DNA from: Stenogyne calaminthoides | Lineage: Eukaryota > Streptophyta > Magnoliopsida > Lamiales > Lamiaceae | DNA length: 64,000 nucleotides | Direction of reading: 5' to 3' | Assembly (NCBI GenBank): GCA_037126765.1 | Contig: JBBCBC010000021.1 | Span: 26,739,434-26,803,433 of the forward strand | In this document: piece by piece, positions 1-11,124 of the stretch | Layout: each line of letters begins with the position of its first letter | Position numbering within the stretch: position 1 is the first letter of the stretch | The notes under the pieces: model-generated | Database searches by the model: none | Seen by the model: only the letters and a program-made list of their open reading frames with translations | What the model was told of the DNA's origin: nothing | Position numbers and translations under genes: made by a program

Positions 1-278
1 AGAACAAGCATCCGGACTTCCTGAAATAAATTCAGAAGGATGCGAAAAGCATAAATGCCAAGATCACACATCCTCCTTATGATGTGTTGGATTACAAGAA
101 GAAAGCTGATGGAACATTTGACAGACTGGCTTTTGAGAGATTCTACTTTGAATTGCTTGGCAAAGCTGCCATATATGATCTGGGCCAGGTATCTGATGTC
201 AAATGGAAGCTGTACAAGATCTTCAACGTTCCTCAAAGCTTGAGAGAGATGCCAGAAGGATATAAGCCCACTGACTGA
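1..278 (+). pseudogene. Tail of the extra post-pol ORF of Sirevirus-like element SRV-L (partial)
   Basis: The frame is open to the stop at 276-278 apart from one stop at 27-29, and it runs off the left window edge. About 90 codons are visible. The product is charged, ends with the motif KLYKIFNVPQ and then a short acidic tail. It lies directly upstream of a polypurine tract and LTR, where Sirevirus-type Copia elements carry an additional ORF after RNase H. The end of the long extra ORF of SRV-C (58124-58525, minus strand) has a similar shape, finishing YYGIFNLEVPE, so I infer the two are homologous. It has none of the reverse-transcriptase or RNase H motifs. The function is unknown and the copy is probably dead because of the internal stop. 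Confidence 0.55.
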
Positions 279-464
279 TGACCAGAAGACTACAGGGTCA
301 GTTTCTGTTTTTGTTTTTCAATATACTGTGTAATTGCTTTATCTAAATGAAAAACATTACCTTTTCTGATCCTAAGACAATCTCTCACTGTCTTCTGATT
401 ATCTGTCTTTACATGCTTTATACTTATCAACTGATGTTGGGTTCTCATATGTTTTGGTTTTATC

Positions 465-478
465 AAAAAGGGGGAAAT
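465..478 (+). other. Polypurine tract of SRV-L
   Basis: The sequence AAAAAGGGGGAAAT directly precedes the LTR that begins TGTTGG. This is the plus-strand priming site. The same tract, in reverse orientation, abuts the LTR of SRV-C at 57830-57843. A run of A then G followed by TTGTTGG is typical of Sirevirus-lineage Copia elements. Confidence 0.8.
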
Positions 479-1958
479 TGTTGGAAAATTTATTAAGTTT
501 TGATAAAAGTTCCAAAACAGATGTAATAGGATCAGTCAGAAAAAGATAGTTGACTGATGATTTAGCTTGAGAACTAAGTTGACCAGTTGATAACTATTGT
601 ATAGAACAACTGATGTAAAGTTAGAATAGATCACACATTGAGGGGTAATTCAATGTAAGTCTTGAATATTAGAAGTAAAGATCAGGAGTGAAGATCAGAA
701 GATCAGAACCTATCTGAAGACAGGAAGAAGACATCAAGACTGAAGACCAGATCGAAGTACATCAGATGAAGTCAGTAAGTTGAGCTAAGACAACTTACAG
801 TTGAAGACTTCAAGTAGGACAGATCAGTTTATCTAGATATGTTCAGTTCCAAGAAAGGTTTAACTCTGGAAGTTACAACCTACATCAAACAAATCGATCA
901 GACAACAAGCATTTAGATCTATCAAGACCAGCATTCATGGTACTTGCTAGCCAATGAGAGATCGACACGTTTGTACGGAACTGATAGGACTCAGGGTTGA
1001 AGGCTTAAAGTTCAACGGCTAGAAAGGACAAAATTGCGCGCTTTCGGCCATACCGGCTCTGATGAAAATCATATCAACTCTGCAAGCCTACCTAAATTAG
1101 ACCAAAATTAGAATTGCTCTCCAACGGCTAGTTCGATTTCGTGGCTATAAATATGGGATCAACCTTCAGAGTAAGGTTACAGAAATAATACTCAAGCTCA
1201 AGCTCTCAAGATTTCCGCAATAAGAACACAAATTCAAGATTTATTCTTAAGTGTTCATCCCATAGTTCTTAACATAGAATACTTATCCTCTAGCTTTAGG
1301 CTACTTAAAAGGTAGGATAGTATTCCAGTTGGAACAACACAAATCTTATACCCAAACAAAAGTTAGGTTAAGTTTGTTATAGCAAGATTTCTGTCTAGGG
1401 TTTCTAGATCAGATTTCTGGGATTGGTTGAGTAAGAACTCATCAAACATCTGTTAGTTGTACTGTGCTGGACTAACACGTTAAACTAAGTCCAGTTGGTT
1501 AAGTTGGTGCCCCTGCTGATAGGGAAGAGTGGACGTAGGACAAGTTGTCCGAACCACTATAAATTTGTGTGCCTTTACTTTGCTTTACACTTACTTGCAC
1601 ACTACTCTTGTTATCTGCATGCATATTCTATACCTGGATCAGATTAGCATCAAGCTACTGATCTGATCAGTTTGACGCCCTTGTCATCTGATCTGAACCT
1701 TACTGGTCAGAATTCTTTTTGTTTAAAACTGGTTTTCACACGGGTTAACTTATCTTCCGCACCATCAGTTAAACTGATAGACGCCGAACTTGATTTGCTT
1801 GACAAATCAGTAAGTCGGATATCAGTCCAAACTGATTCACATCGCACTCTGATCAGACTTACGTGCAAATCACATCTGATCCACTAAAAGTTTTTGAAGT
1901 TTATTCACCCCTCCCCTCTAGACTTCAACCCTCACAGAAACCCCGTTCGGGACCTACA
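479..1958 (+). mobile_element. 3' LTR of Sirevirus-like Copia element SRV-L
   Basis: This 1,480-bp LTR begins TGTTGG and ends CCTACA. It aligns along its whole length with the LTR of SRV-A (42049-43481), including the segment around 1500-1565 with a block identical to 43020-43085. A TATA-like element, CTATAAATATGG, lies at about 1145-1156. A polypurine tract is immediately upstream, so this is the 3' LTR of a + strand element whose body lies left of the window. The five bases after it, GTGTC (1959-1963), are the expected target duplication, but the partner is outside the window. Confidence 0.85.
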
Positions 1959-1959
1959 G

Positions 1960-2810
1960 TGTCAAATATTGTGTGTGTGTGACGAGCACGACTATATGTA
2001 GGATGACAACAAGGATTTTATGACCTAGTTCGTCAAAGTTGACTACGTCTAGGGGCGTACCAAGCCAGGATTATATTCATTATGGTTTGGGGAGTGCGTC
2101 AAGCACAATGTGTTAGTGACGAGCACAATGGTTATGTGGGATGGAGAGCTGATACAAGAGTTATCTTAGAAAAATTTATGAACCTCTCTTTTGTTTTTTG
2201 TGGGTCTATTTATAGAGGTTGGGTGAGCAGGTGGTGTCCTGGCTAGCACGAGCTGGCGATTTCTTGATATGCACGAATCTATGTGATGTTGCCACATTTC
2301 TTGTTTGTGCTTCTTTGGTCGACATCTATTTTTGCTTGCTCGAGAAGTGGTAATGGCTTAGTAGGTGACCTGATCTTGGTATTCGTCGTGGTGTGCTTGC
2401 CCCTGAAAGGTCGCTCTGCTCGGATGGAAAGCGCGGACGTAGGACAAGTGTCTTGGTCCTTGCTTTCTGCTCGCCCTCTGGGGCGAGCAGATCTTCTCTT
2501 CTCTGTTCATTTGGGCGTTGTCTTTCCTTCTCTGTTCTTCTGGCATTCTGCTCGGCCAATACTCGTGCTCGCCCGTCTTGGTGAGTGGTCACTGGGTTGT
2601 TGGGCGAGCATAAGTTCCGTAGTATGATGGCCTCTGGCGTCCTCTGGTCGCCTGAGCTGGCGAGCTCCTGACGAGCATAGGTGGAAGGGCAGGATGTGTG
2701 TCCAGCTGGCTAGCGCTTGTCTGATTGGCCAGTGTGCACCTTCGATTTATTGGTCCACGTGTTCGTCTGCGAACACGTGGCATGAATATTCTTGGGCGAG
2801 CACAACAACA
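1960..2810 (-). mobile_element. LTR of Copia remnant COP-E
   Basis: On the minus strand this segment behaves as an LTR. It has a TATA box (CTATAAATAG, reverse complement at 2206-2215), a downstream R-U5-like stretch ending near a CA, and a start near 2807-2810 that reads TGTTG on the minus strand. The left end directly abuts the SRV-L LTR. The U3 part (about 2220-2810) is unusually GC-rich and carries many copies of a CGAGCA motif. Several ORFs open on both strands here (2283-2873), but they follow composition and show no protein family. No polypurine tract sits beside the right end, so the junction with the gag-protease piece is probably a deletion. Confidence 0.6.
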
Positions 2811-3281
2811 CATAAGTAGATGAACTTCTAGAGGCAATATGAGATATATGTAAAGCATCCCCATTACCAACAATTACAGAACCTTTACCATAATACAACT
2901 CTAAATAGTCTAATGCAGATATGTGCGCAATCATGTGGGCGGAAGTGCCAAAATCCAAATACCAGTTAGGGGTACTCGTGTCGGAGACATTGCAAGAAGT
3001 ATAAATGCTTGAGCAAGCTGAGCAGAAGGAACAACATTTCGAGCATAGAGAGAATGAGGGCATTTGTCAGCATAGTGCTTGCCACGACAAATGTGACAAC
3101 GAGGCATGTAGGGTTTGTGACCCCACGACCACCACTTAGGATTACCCTTGCCACCTGAATTTCCAGCACCACGCTGAGATTGAATGCCCCCACAAGACCT
3201 AGCTAGTTTAGCCACCATAATTATTTCCACAATAACCAAATCAATATGAGGAATTTTCAGCACCACAATCAGTGGCAACAA
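2811..3281 (-). pseudogene. Copia gag zinc knuckle and protease fragment (COP-E)
   Basis: Reading on the minus strand, the first half carries a glycine-rich stretch followed by a CCHC-type knuckle, CHICRGKHYADKC. After a frame change it continues into an aspartic-protease-like stretch, WYLDFGTSAHM, where the usual D-S-G or D-T-G triad is D-F-G. These are the C-terminal part of gag and the N-terminal part of the protease of a Ty1/copia polyprotein. The coding sequence stops abruptly at about 2811, where LTR sequence begins, so integrase and reverse transcriptase are missing. The altered active-site triad, frameshift and truncation mean it is inactive. Confidence 0.75.
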
Positions 3282-3639
3282 AGTAGCAAGTCACGAAATC
3301 TCGGCACTAGAGACATGTCCATACGTGTATCTACAAATCCATCTAATTGAAGCCCTAATCCGTGGAGAAAACAATGGTTTTTATTGGATTCATCAACAAG
3401 ACATCCAATAGCAATGAGTTGACAGAAAATCGCCTTAAATTTTCGGCCATAATCTTCTACTAAGAGAAAAGCGCGATGGAGAGATAGTAGTTCTTTGAGT
3501 AATTGGTTCGCACTGAATGTGGATTAGTGAGAGAAGGCTGCCTCGAGGGCCAACCTCGTCGTGCAAGAGGTGGTCAGATCATTGCCTTTTCTGTAAGCGT
3601 GGAAAAGAAAACATTTGGTAGTGTGTGATCTCTCTTACG

Positions 3640-3864
3640 CTAGGCGGCGCATTCTAGGTTGGGAGAAATCACACTGGTAGCCGATGTCACAGTAGCGGAG
3701 GGAGAAGGATCCGTGTTGTCGATGAAGCCTAGCAGATCTAAACACTCGATCATAGGCAACACTCGTCTCTCCCACACGAGATAGTTATTGGAGGAGAGCC
3801 TGATCGGAATCATATTGTTCATGGCGGCGATGGGAATTGAGTCGGTAGAGGCAGTATTCGCCAT
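3640..3864 (-). pseudogene. Copia gag N-terminus (COP-E)
   Basis: An ATG at 3862-3864 opens a 74-codon frame on the minus strand. It has the look of a Copia gag N-terminus: a polar start, then IRLSSNNYLVWERRVLP, the conserved LxxxNYxxWxxxV signature of the gag capsid domain, then LGFIDNTDPSPS. The remaining gag coding (3290-3640) is present but broken by frameshifts before the zinc knuckle at about 3085. The leader upstream of the ATG is short and no 5' LTR or primer-binding site is visible, because MITE sequence begins near 4076. Confidence 0.7.
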
Positions 3865-4075
3865 GGAGAGAGTGAGCGACGAAGGGGTCCAGGGAGTGAA
3901 GAAGTTGCAGGGAAGACGGGGGTGTTGAGGGAGAAAGCAAGGGTTTTTAGGATCAAATGACTGATATATACCAAGTAAGAGTGATTTGAAGATCACTGTT
4001 AATAAGATGACTAAATTTTCTCTTAGTAAATAATTAGGTGTACAACAATATATGATATTTACATGAAGACTAAGT

Positions 4076-4299
4076 GATCTTGTATGCACCCAGATGCACC
4101 GTGCACTCATAGTGCATTTTAGGACCATGTAACTTGTTATGCTGAAAGATGCAACTTGTTTACAATAAACCATGCAACTATTAATATGGTAAAAGTGTTG
4201 CACGTTTCAATATAAACAAGTTGCATCTTGCAGTATAACAAGTTGAACGATTTTAAAATGCACTATGAATGCATGGTGCACCTAGATACACATGAGACC
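4076..4299. repeat. Palindromic MITE family, copy 1
   Basis: The two halves are inverted copies of each other. The left arm starts around TTGTATGCACCCAGATGCACC and includes GTGCACTCATAGTGCATTTT. The right arm ends with AAAATGCACTATGAATGCAT and GGTGCACCTAGATACACATG, which is the left arm inverted. Arms are about 90 bases with a short centre. Related copies are at 4467-4588, 21649-21851 and 27810-28010. It has no coding capacity. Superfamily and target duplication are not clear. Confidence 0.75.
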
Positions 4300-4466
4300 C
4301 ACTCTTACATGAAAATATAATCGTTAAAGGTGTACAATAGACACTATTTTAGAATATTCTTTACAATTTGAATTTAAACCTAAATGCAATGTATCCTAAT
4401 TATATTTATTAAAAACAACTAACAAAAATAACTTTTAATATCATACGGAATTAACATAAAGGTTAT

Positions 4467-4588
4467 GTCTTGTATGCATCCATCTGCACCATGTACTTAT
4501 ACTACATTTTAGAACTATGCAACTTGTAATACTGAATGATGCAACTTATTTACATTGAACCGTGCAACTCTTTTATATGGAAAAATAA
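4467..4588. repeat. Palindromic MITE family, half copy 2
   Basis: This is the left arm and centre of the same family as 4076-4299: CTTGTATGCATCCATCTGCA, then a CATTTTAGAACTATGCAACTTG block. The sequence stops matching shortly after the central ACCGTGCAACTCTTTTATAT, and the right arm is absent. It is either a truncated or a recombined copy. Having two copies within 400 bp suggests local rearrangement or preferential insertion. Confidence 0.65.
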
Positions 4589-4599
4589 GTTTAGGCAAT

Positions 4600-4800
4600 G
4601 GGATATGGTATGCTCAAATAGAACTTCTTCGCGAGCAGATCAACTAACGCTCTGCTTGATTTATTAATACTGTAGTCAAGGTGTTGTGTGAAAACAAATT
4701 CACCTCTAACTATACAATCCCCATAAATCTTTTTCTTTAAAATAAAATTAAAATTAAAGTGTATCTCTGTCTGAATAATTGAGCAAAATAGGTAGAATAC
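4600..4800 (-). pseudogene. Possible Copia RNase H C-terminal remnant
   Basis: A 187-codon minus-strand frame (5154-4591) ends with a stretch that resembles the end of a Copia RNase H: a segment placed like the KHIExxxHFI signature, then IYGDCIVRGEFV, then ALVDLLAKKF where ADILTKAL is usual. The rest of the frame is not recognisable. If real, it is a heavily decayed fragment lacking catalytic residues. The match is loose and could be chance. Confidence 0.25.
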
Positions 4801-5251
4801 ATCATGGGACATAGCAGAGAGCAGACAAAAGCTACAAGAGAAGCAAATATGCATGCTGTATGCTCTAAAAGAAGAATACATATAGCAAATGGATTTAAAG
4901 AAGAAGCCTTTTCTGAAACTAGTGGTAATAGTGTTTGGTGCAGAGTGTGTTGTGTGGAGAGAGGACCCTTTAATCATAAGTAACAGTTGCCACTTTACAA
5001 AGTTACAATCACCAAAGTATGTATCAGTTACAGAGGAAACTGAATGATATTCTTTATTAATAATTTGAGTATTTCCCCACCTACCAAATAGGCAAATCGA
5101 ATATAAATAAATTGAAAGAATGAGGCAACGAGCTATATTAGGTGTTAGCTTCAAAGTTTAATGTAGGGAAATTCCTCCAAAATATATCTTAATTCTGAAA
5201 AATTCAAGCAATTAGTTACGTCATTGTAAATTATGACTCTCCACCCGTATA

Positions 5252-6199
5252 TAGGGGTGAAAAACTATCGAATATTTCAATATATGAATTATCTAATTGA
5301 AAATTACCGAAACAACGATCCTTTTGGTATATGGAAAGTTTTCACCAAGTATATTAAAAAATTTCAGTACATTAAAAGAAGGACTTTCCCGTGAAATGTT
5401 TCACCGTGGAATATAAGTTTAAATTGGAAGGTGATGAAAATTCACAGATCCTGTGAATTTTGAACTGGGTCAAACAAAGTTTTTTTTCTAAAAATTAGCG
5501 CAAAGGCAAAGTAAGAAAAAACTCTCTCAATCTGTGTAATTATTGTAATGACAATTATGTATTACTATATGATTATAAAGTATATATACTCTTTTTTTAC
5601 TAATTCAATTACGTAATCTGGTGGTTTGGGCCTATACCTAAAGTAGTTGGTCAAGGTCAGAAGGAGAAACAGATAAAAATGTAGGGGGAAGCGAATGAAC
5701 ACGTGTAATTATAGTAACACATATTTGCTCTTATAGTATCACAGACCTTGGAGAGAGTTTTGTTATTCTCGCTTTGCACAAATTTTATTAAAAAAACCTG
5801 TTTGACCAGGTTCGACCCGCATAAGATCAACGGATTTTTCAATTTATGTTTATTTGCTTCTCATTCTGACCCGTGGGGTCATACGGATCCTAGATCCGTG
5901 AAATATTTCATGTAATAAAAGTTTAAAAATACTAAAAAAATCATTATTTTGGTAAAAAGTATGTATACATTTACTATATAAATTTTAGTATTAAAATGTA
6001 TACTAAATTTTCAGTATGAAACATATGCCATTAAAAAGTTATGTATATCGAAACTTTGGTAGAGTACCGGTATTATCAAATTTTGAGTATACTGAAATTT
6101 TCGGTGTGGTATCAATATGTAATTTTATTTTATACTAACATTTTCGACGCGATAACGGATATACAGTGTGAAATGGTATATTATACTGAATCACCCCTA
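5252..6199. mobile_element. Possible non-autonomous hAT-like element with TAGGGGTGA ends
   Basis: The left boundary reads TAGGGGTGA and the right boundary is its inverse, TCACCCCTA, about 950 bp apart. Both ends are followed inward by TA- and TTTCAGTATA-rich sequence. Many plant hAT-type MITEs start with TAGGGGTG, which is why I suggest that group. The flanks share only a TATAT stretch, not a convincing 8-bp duplication. The interior is AT-rich with no coding sequence I recognise. Confidence 0.3.
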
Positions 6200-6210
6200 T
6201 ATATATTGTA

Positions 6211-6491
6211 CTCCATCCATCCCGGTGTAATTATCCAATTTCTTTTTGTTGTTTTGTTTAAGAAATAATAATAAAATAATAAAAATAAAGGATAGTTTTG
6301 GGTATTGGGAGAAAGGAAAAAAGTATGTGGAGTAATGAGTGAGTAGTGAGTGGTATTTTTTGTAATATTATGTGAAAAGTGAGGATAAAAATTATGGGTA
6401 GTGGAGTTATTTTTTCCTTTTATGGAATGAGAAAGTTATATTGGGTCATCCATAAAAGGAAAGCGACAAAATTATAGTGGGATAGAGGGAG
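6211..6491. mobile_element. Stowaway-type (Tc1/mariner) MITE
   Basis: The element starts CTCCATCCATCCC and ends GGGATAGAGGGAG, which are inverse to each other and match the Stowaway terminal signature (CTCCCTCCGTCCC-like). TA dinucleotides flank it at 6209-6210 and 6492-6493, as expected for Tc1/mariner-type insertion. It is 281 bp, AT-rich inside and non-coding, so it would depend on a mariner transposase elsewhere. Confidence 0.85.
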
Positions 6492-6953
6492 TATAACTTA
6501 AGGCAAAAATTAAGGGACTCACACACACATATATATATGTGGGTTTTTTTTTAATCGAACACACAGTGTCAATCGGCTTCATTAGTAACTACAATAGAGT
6601 CCGGAACACGGCCCTAAAAATAAAGCAAAAGAGCAAGAAAAAAAAACACAAGCTTCATAAAAACCCGAAGCAATTTCCAAAACATCATGAACAACGCTAC
6701 CAAAGTAACTCAGGTCTTGCTTCGACTAATTTATGACAAAGATAACGAATTGGGCACACGAATACCTGGTCTTATATAAATCAACTTTATCGTGCAACGA
6801 CTTTGTTTTATATGTGTACGTATTTATTAGTTTTTCATTCCATGAACTCAATTGAACATTTGCAAAAAGGGTTCATCTCAAATTAAATTGAACATTTTTA
6901 AAAGTGGCAATAAAACAACTTAATAAACTTAAATAATTCCATCCAAATATATA
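6492..6953. other. Intergenic, no gene seen
   Basis: AT-rich spacer between the Stowaway MITE and LINE-1, with a CACACATATATATATG microsatellite-like run near 6520-6540. A 65-codon lysine-rich + frame (6539-6736) follows composition and is not considered coding. Confidence 0.5.
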
Positions 6954-6964
6954 TTTTTTTTTTT

Positions 6965-9175
6965 AGGGCTCAAGAAAAGATTACAGCAATTGAAACACCC
7001 GAGCGAGAGACAGAATCTGTCTTGGTAAATCATCTCCTACCCAAGCTTGAGGGAGGAGAGACTTAGTCGCCATCTTAGCCAAATTATGAGGTTCGGAGTT
7101 GTGGCTGCGTGGGCAGTATTGGACTCCCGTCACTGGAGAATTCCGGATAATACTACGGGCTTGTAAGATCAGACTTTCTTCATAGGTTTTGTAGGGGGTA
7201 TTGGTAGACACGCATCTTATGGCTTCCTTGGAATTCAAGAGGACCAGGATGGGCTCTTGTGAGATTGTATTCCAAAAGGAGATTTCGTCCCTGATAGCTA
7301 CAATTTCGGCAGCAAGAACTGAGCCTGGGGGATTGATTTTATAGAAACCCGCGGCCTTCGGCTTTTGATTCTTATCATAAATGAAGAAACCACTGTGAAG
7401 TCCTTAGAGGATTCTTTATAAGTTGCATCGACTTTCAAGATGTTTGTGTCATTAGGCTTTCGTAAGCGTGTGTTGGAGTCCGAGTCAGTCGATATACTAT
7501 TATTGAGAGTTAGCTTTCTCTTTTCTTTGTGGAATTGTTCCAAGAAGGTGTCAGTCCAATTGGCCAGGATTTTCTTCAGGCTGGGACTCCATTTTTTCTA
7601 TGTATGATATCGCAGTTCCTTCCAAATCCCCCACATTTTAGTAGCAATTTGTTCCATCTCGGAGTCATTCCTCGTTAAGATCAGCTGAATGGCCAGGTTA
7701 TCATCAGCAGTCTTTATAAGGGCCCACCACCTCGTGTTACACCAGCCTTCTTTGACTCCCTGACAAAAAAATAGGGCATGGTTAGTATTAGCATAATGAT
7801 TTCCGCAAAGCAAACACCTGGAGGAGCCCGGGACATAGTGTGTCGATAGGTTAGCTTCAGCTGCAATGGCATCATGCACTGTTTTCCAGAGAAAGATTTT
7901 AATCTTGGGAGGAATGCTGAGGCTCCAAATTTTGGTCCAGTAGTTGGGTAACGCACTTGAGGAACCATTCCCCCCATTATCATTGCTAGGAGGTTTGGGG
8001 TTAGCGTTCCAATAAGTTGACTTAACAGTAAAGAGACCTTTCTTGTTATATCGCCAGAAACGAGAGTCGGAGGGGCCTTGGAGATAAATTGGTATTTTCT
8101 TAATGGCTTCCGATTCATGTTCAAGAAAGAGATTGGTGAGTTTGGAGAGATCCCACTCCTGAGAATAAGTAATGAGCTCGTCCACTTTGATGTTGGTGTT
8201 AGGGGCGATAGTAGGGTGATTCTACCGGAGTGAAGACTAGGTATCCAGCGGTCTTGTCTGGCACGTACGCATTTGCCGTTACAGATTTTCCAGTATAGGC
8301 CCTCGGACAGGATGGGTTTACTCCACATAATGGATCACCAAATGTACGACGGATTTGTCCCTAAGGTAGCTTCCATAATATCAGTATGTTAAAAGTATCT
8401 GGCTTTAAGGACTTTGGCTACTAATGAGTCGGGTATAGGATTATACGCCAAACTTGTTTGGCCAAGAGTGCCTTATTGAAGGTGACCAAATCCCGAAAGC
8501 CCATCCCTCCTTCCTTTTTACTAGTGGTAAGCACTTTCCATTCCTTCCAATGGACTTTCTTTTCCTCCGGGCCACCCCCCCCCACCAGAACCTAGCGCAC
8601 ATTGATTCCATTCGCTGCAGAGGGAGGTGGGAATTATAAAGCATGTCATAGCGTAAGTCGGAATGGCTTGGATGACGGATATGAGTAGAATCTCCCGTCC
8701 TCCTTCAGTAAAAAACTTATTCTTCCAGCAACTAAGTTTTTTGGCTATTTTGTCTCGAAGGTACCCAAATTGCATTCTTTTGCTACGGGTAGAGAAGATA
8801 GGTAGCCCCAAGTAGTGATCATGACCTTGGCAAATATGGATTTGGAGACAGGTTTTAACCCGGTCTATGTTGATCTGAGGGGTACTTTTGCTAAAGGTAA
8901 TGGCCAATTTGTCGAAGTTTATGAGTTGGCCTGAGGCAGTTTCATATTCCTTTAGGCATTTCTTGATGGCCATAACTTCTTCCAAAGTGGCTTTGAAGAA
9001 GATCAGGCTATCATCGGCGAAGAAAAGGTGAGTGATCATCGAACTACCCTTGGCAACCCGGATCCCTGTAATGTTACCGTCATTAGATTTGGCATTAATA
9101 ATCGAAAAGGGCCCTTGAGTAATAATGACAAATAAAAAGGGGGAAAGAGGGTCTCCCTGACGAATCCCGCAGGAC
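6965..9175 (-). pseudogene. LINE-1 ORF2, C-terminal half (reverse transcriptase palm, zf-RVT, RNase H)
   Basis: Reading from 9175 leftwards, the frame opens with GIRQGDPLSPFLF and then FADDSLIFF, the reverse-transcriptase motifs with the catalytic F-A-D-D. It continues through the thumb (GGREILLISVIQAIPTYAM) and a zf-RVT zinc-binding module (WKTVHDAIAAEANL followed by CLLCGNHYANTNHALFFC, about 7790-7890). It ends in a plant-type RNase H remnant (7543-6981). There are several frameshifts. One coincides with a run of ten C at about 8577-8586: the frame from 9039 goes off there and another resumes with FWWGG. Together with 18445-20319 this encodes the reverse-transcription protein of a LINE. It is inactive. 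Confidence 0.85.
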
Positions 9176-9180
9176 GGCTT
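9176..9180. repeat. Target-site duplication of COP-N, left copy (GGCTT)
   Basis: GGCTT precedes the TGTTGGGG end of COP-N and is repeated at 18440-18444 directly after its CCCAACA end. Removing the element and one copy restores the LINE-1 reading across the reverse-transcriptase domain. Confidence 0.95.
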
Positions 9181-11015
9181 TGTTGGGGAATAATTTGCAC
9201 AGATCTATTCGGGGTGAATATTTAAATACAAATTTAATTCTTATAATTATTACTAGCATGAATTAATCCTATATTAATTCAAATAATAATCCAACAACAT
9301 ATCATGCATATAATAATTCACGTAAAACCTACGCATGCGGAATTCTACGAGTTTACGTGAACGTACCTCTTGGGATGGCAGTGATCTGGCTGATTAGACT
9401 AACCAAAAGTACTTCCCAAGTATTCCCTTAGTCCTTGTTCGACTATTCGGTGGAAGGACACTTGTGAACAATTTAACAAAATGAAAATAAATTATGTTGC
9501 ACCACCTTTGTGGATTTACTAATTTTTCCAGCACATGGAATTGTACTTGGGAATGAAAGAATCATCCCCTATTTATAGAGTAGAAGTGGTCGAATTTTAG
9601 GGCAAAATAATGTGGGAAAATCTTTTCTTGATCTCCAAGAAATCTTGAATATATCTCCTATATTCTTTTTCCCATAATTATAATATTCCACAAAATCCCA
9701 CTTACCCATGTTATGGTTAATTTCGAAAATATGAGGCAAGATTCCAAGATTTGGATCTTCTTGAATTTATGAGATATTCTTGTATTTCAAGAAATACATA
9801 TCTTCCATAATATCTTTTCAAGAAAATCAAGAAAATATTTCTTGCCCTCTATATTTCAAATATTTCGAAATTTCTATCATGAATAACCAAGTGGGAGATT
9901 TCTTGAGTTTAATGAGATAATCTTGTATTCCAAGAATACATATCTTCATTCCATAACAAAATTCAAAGAAAATCTTTCTCCCCTCTTATCCATAATTTTC
10001 GAAAATTACTAGGAAAAATAGGCAACAATATTTATTTTATTTTAAACACCTTTTTCAGTTATTGGACTATATGTTGGGCTACTTAGGGGGCCTTTAGGAG
10101 AATTAAGATTGGACCTTCTAATGGACTTTGAATATCTAATATTGAGCCACAATATTATTCAATCCCATAAATATTAATTAATCCCACTACATAATTAATA
10201 TTGCACTGTCCATCTTAACCCATATTACAGTCAATATGACTCCCAGTTATTATTTTTCATGTTTAAGATTATCTAGCCCATTAATTAATTCAAGCCACTG
10301 AAATAGCTTTCCATTAATTAATATCTTTTATCCTTGGTCAAGGAACAGTTCAACATTATTATCCATACCGGAAACTAATTCCACTTGCACGATTTGGTAT
10401 GATAAAGCTTATGAACCTCCCAAGGGGGCAAATCAAACAAGCGTACTTGCACACGATTCTTCATATTAAATCTTAGCAATCACATGTGACCAATAATATT
10501 GTCCAAGATAAAAAATATTGAATCTCGTTGATTCTCTACCCATGATAAATCAAAGCAATAGTTACCAATCCCACGTGATCCTATTTAAGGAACGAAGATT
10601 AAGAAATAACGAACCACTGAGGTCTAATTCTTCCTTGTTCAGTTCTGAAGAATTTGTCCTCCTGTAGGTCCTATTCAGTGCATCAGTCATGCACTAGTGT
10701 AATCTCTTGGTCAAGACAAGCCAATCTGAGCCTTACACTTCAACCTTTCACGATGGGTTGTTCATTTCCATCTAGGTCGTGAATGGCGTACTTTTAGTTA
10801 CAAGGGACTGTTAATTTAATCTTCTGTGATCTGGTATCACTAAATTAACTACAATGTTACACGTACGACTTATTGAACAGTTATGCAGTAAATATATGTA
10901 ACATTCGATAATATTTAAAGGATCAGTGATAAACAATTTATTTCAGTAAATAAGTCCGAAATTCAGTTTTGATTATACACAAGTAAAAAGCATACTTTCC
11001 AGTATAATCCCAACA
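9181..11015 (-). repeat. COP-N 3' LTR
   Basis: 1,835 bp. On the minus strand it carries a TATA box, CTATAAATAG (reverse complement at 9570-9579). It matches the 5' LTR almost base for base but contains about 17 extra bases just after ACGCAT at 9336, which are missing in the other LTR at about 16777. Confidence 0.95.
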
Positions 11016-11026
11016 ATCTCCCACTT
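11016..11026 (-). other. COP-N polypurine tract
   Basis: On the minus strand AAGTGGGAGAT directly precedes the LTR start TGTTGG. A near-identical module (TTTGAGTATAAGTGGGAGA) occurs again at about 11110-11130, overlapping the polyprotein stop, so the tract is duplicated about 95 bp apart. Confidence 0.8.
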
Positions 11027-11124
11027 ATACTCAAAGTCTGCTTTTAAGTATACTACAACATGTCTCGTGTAGTCCGTGACATCTAATGTCACCTACACGA
11101 CCTAATAATTTCTCCCACTTATAC

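Noticed and set aside
2283..2873. Several ORFs on both strands (up to 114 codons) in a GC-rich stretch
   Set aside because: They overlap on both strands inside the COP-E LTR, have no recognisable domains and follow GC composition.
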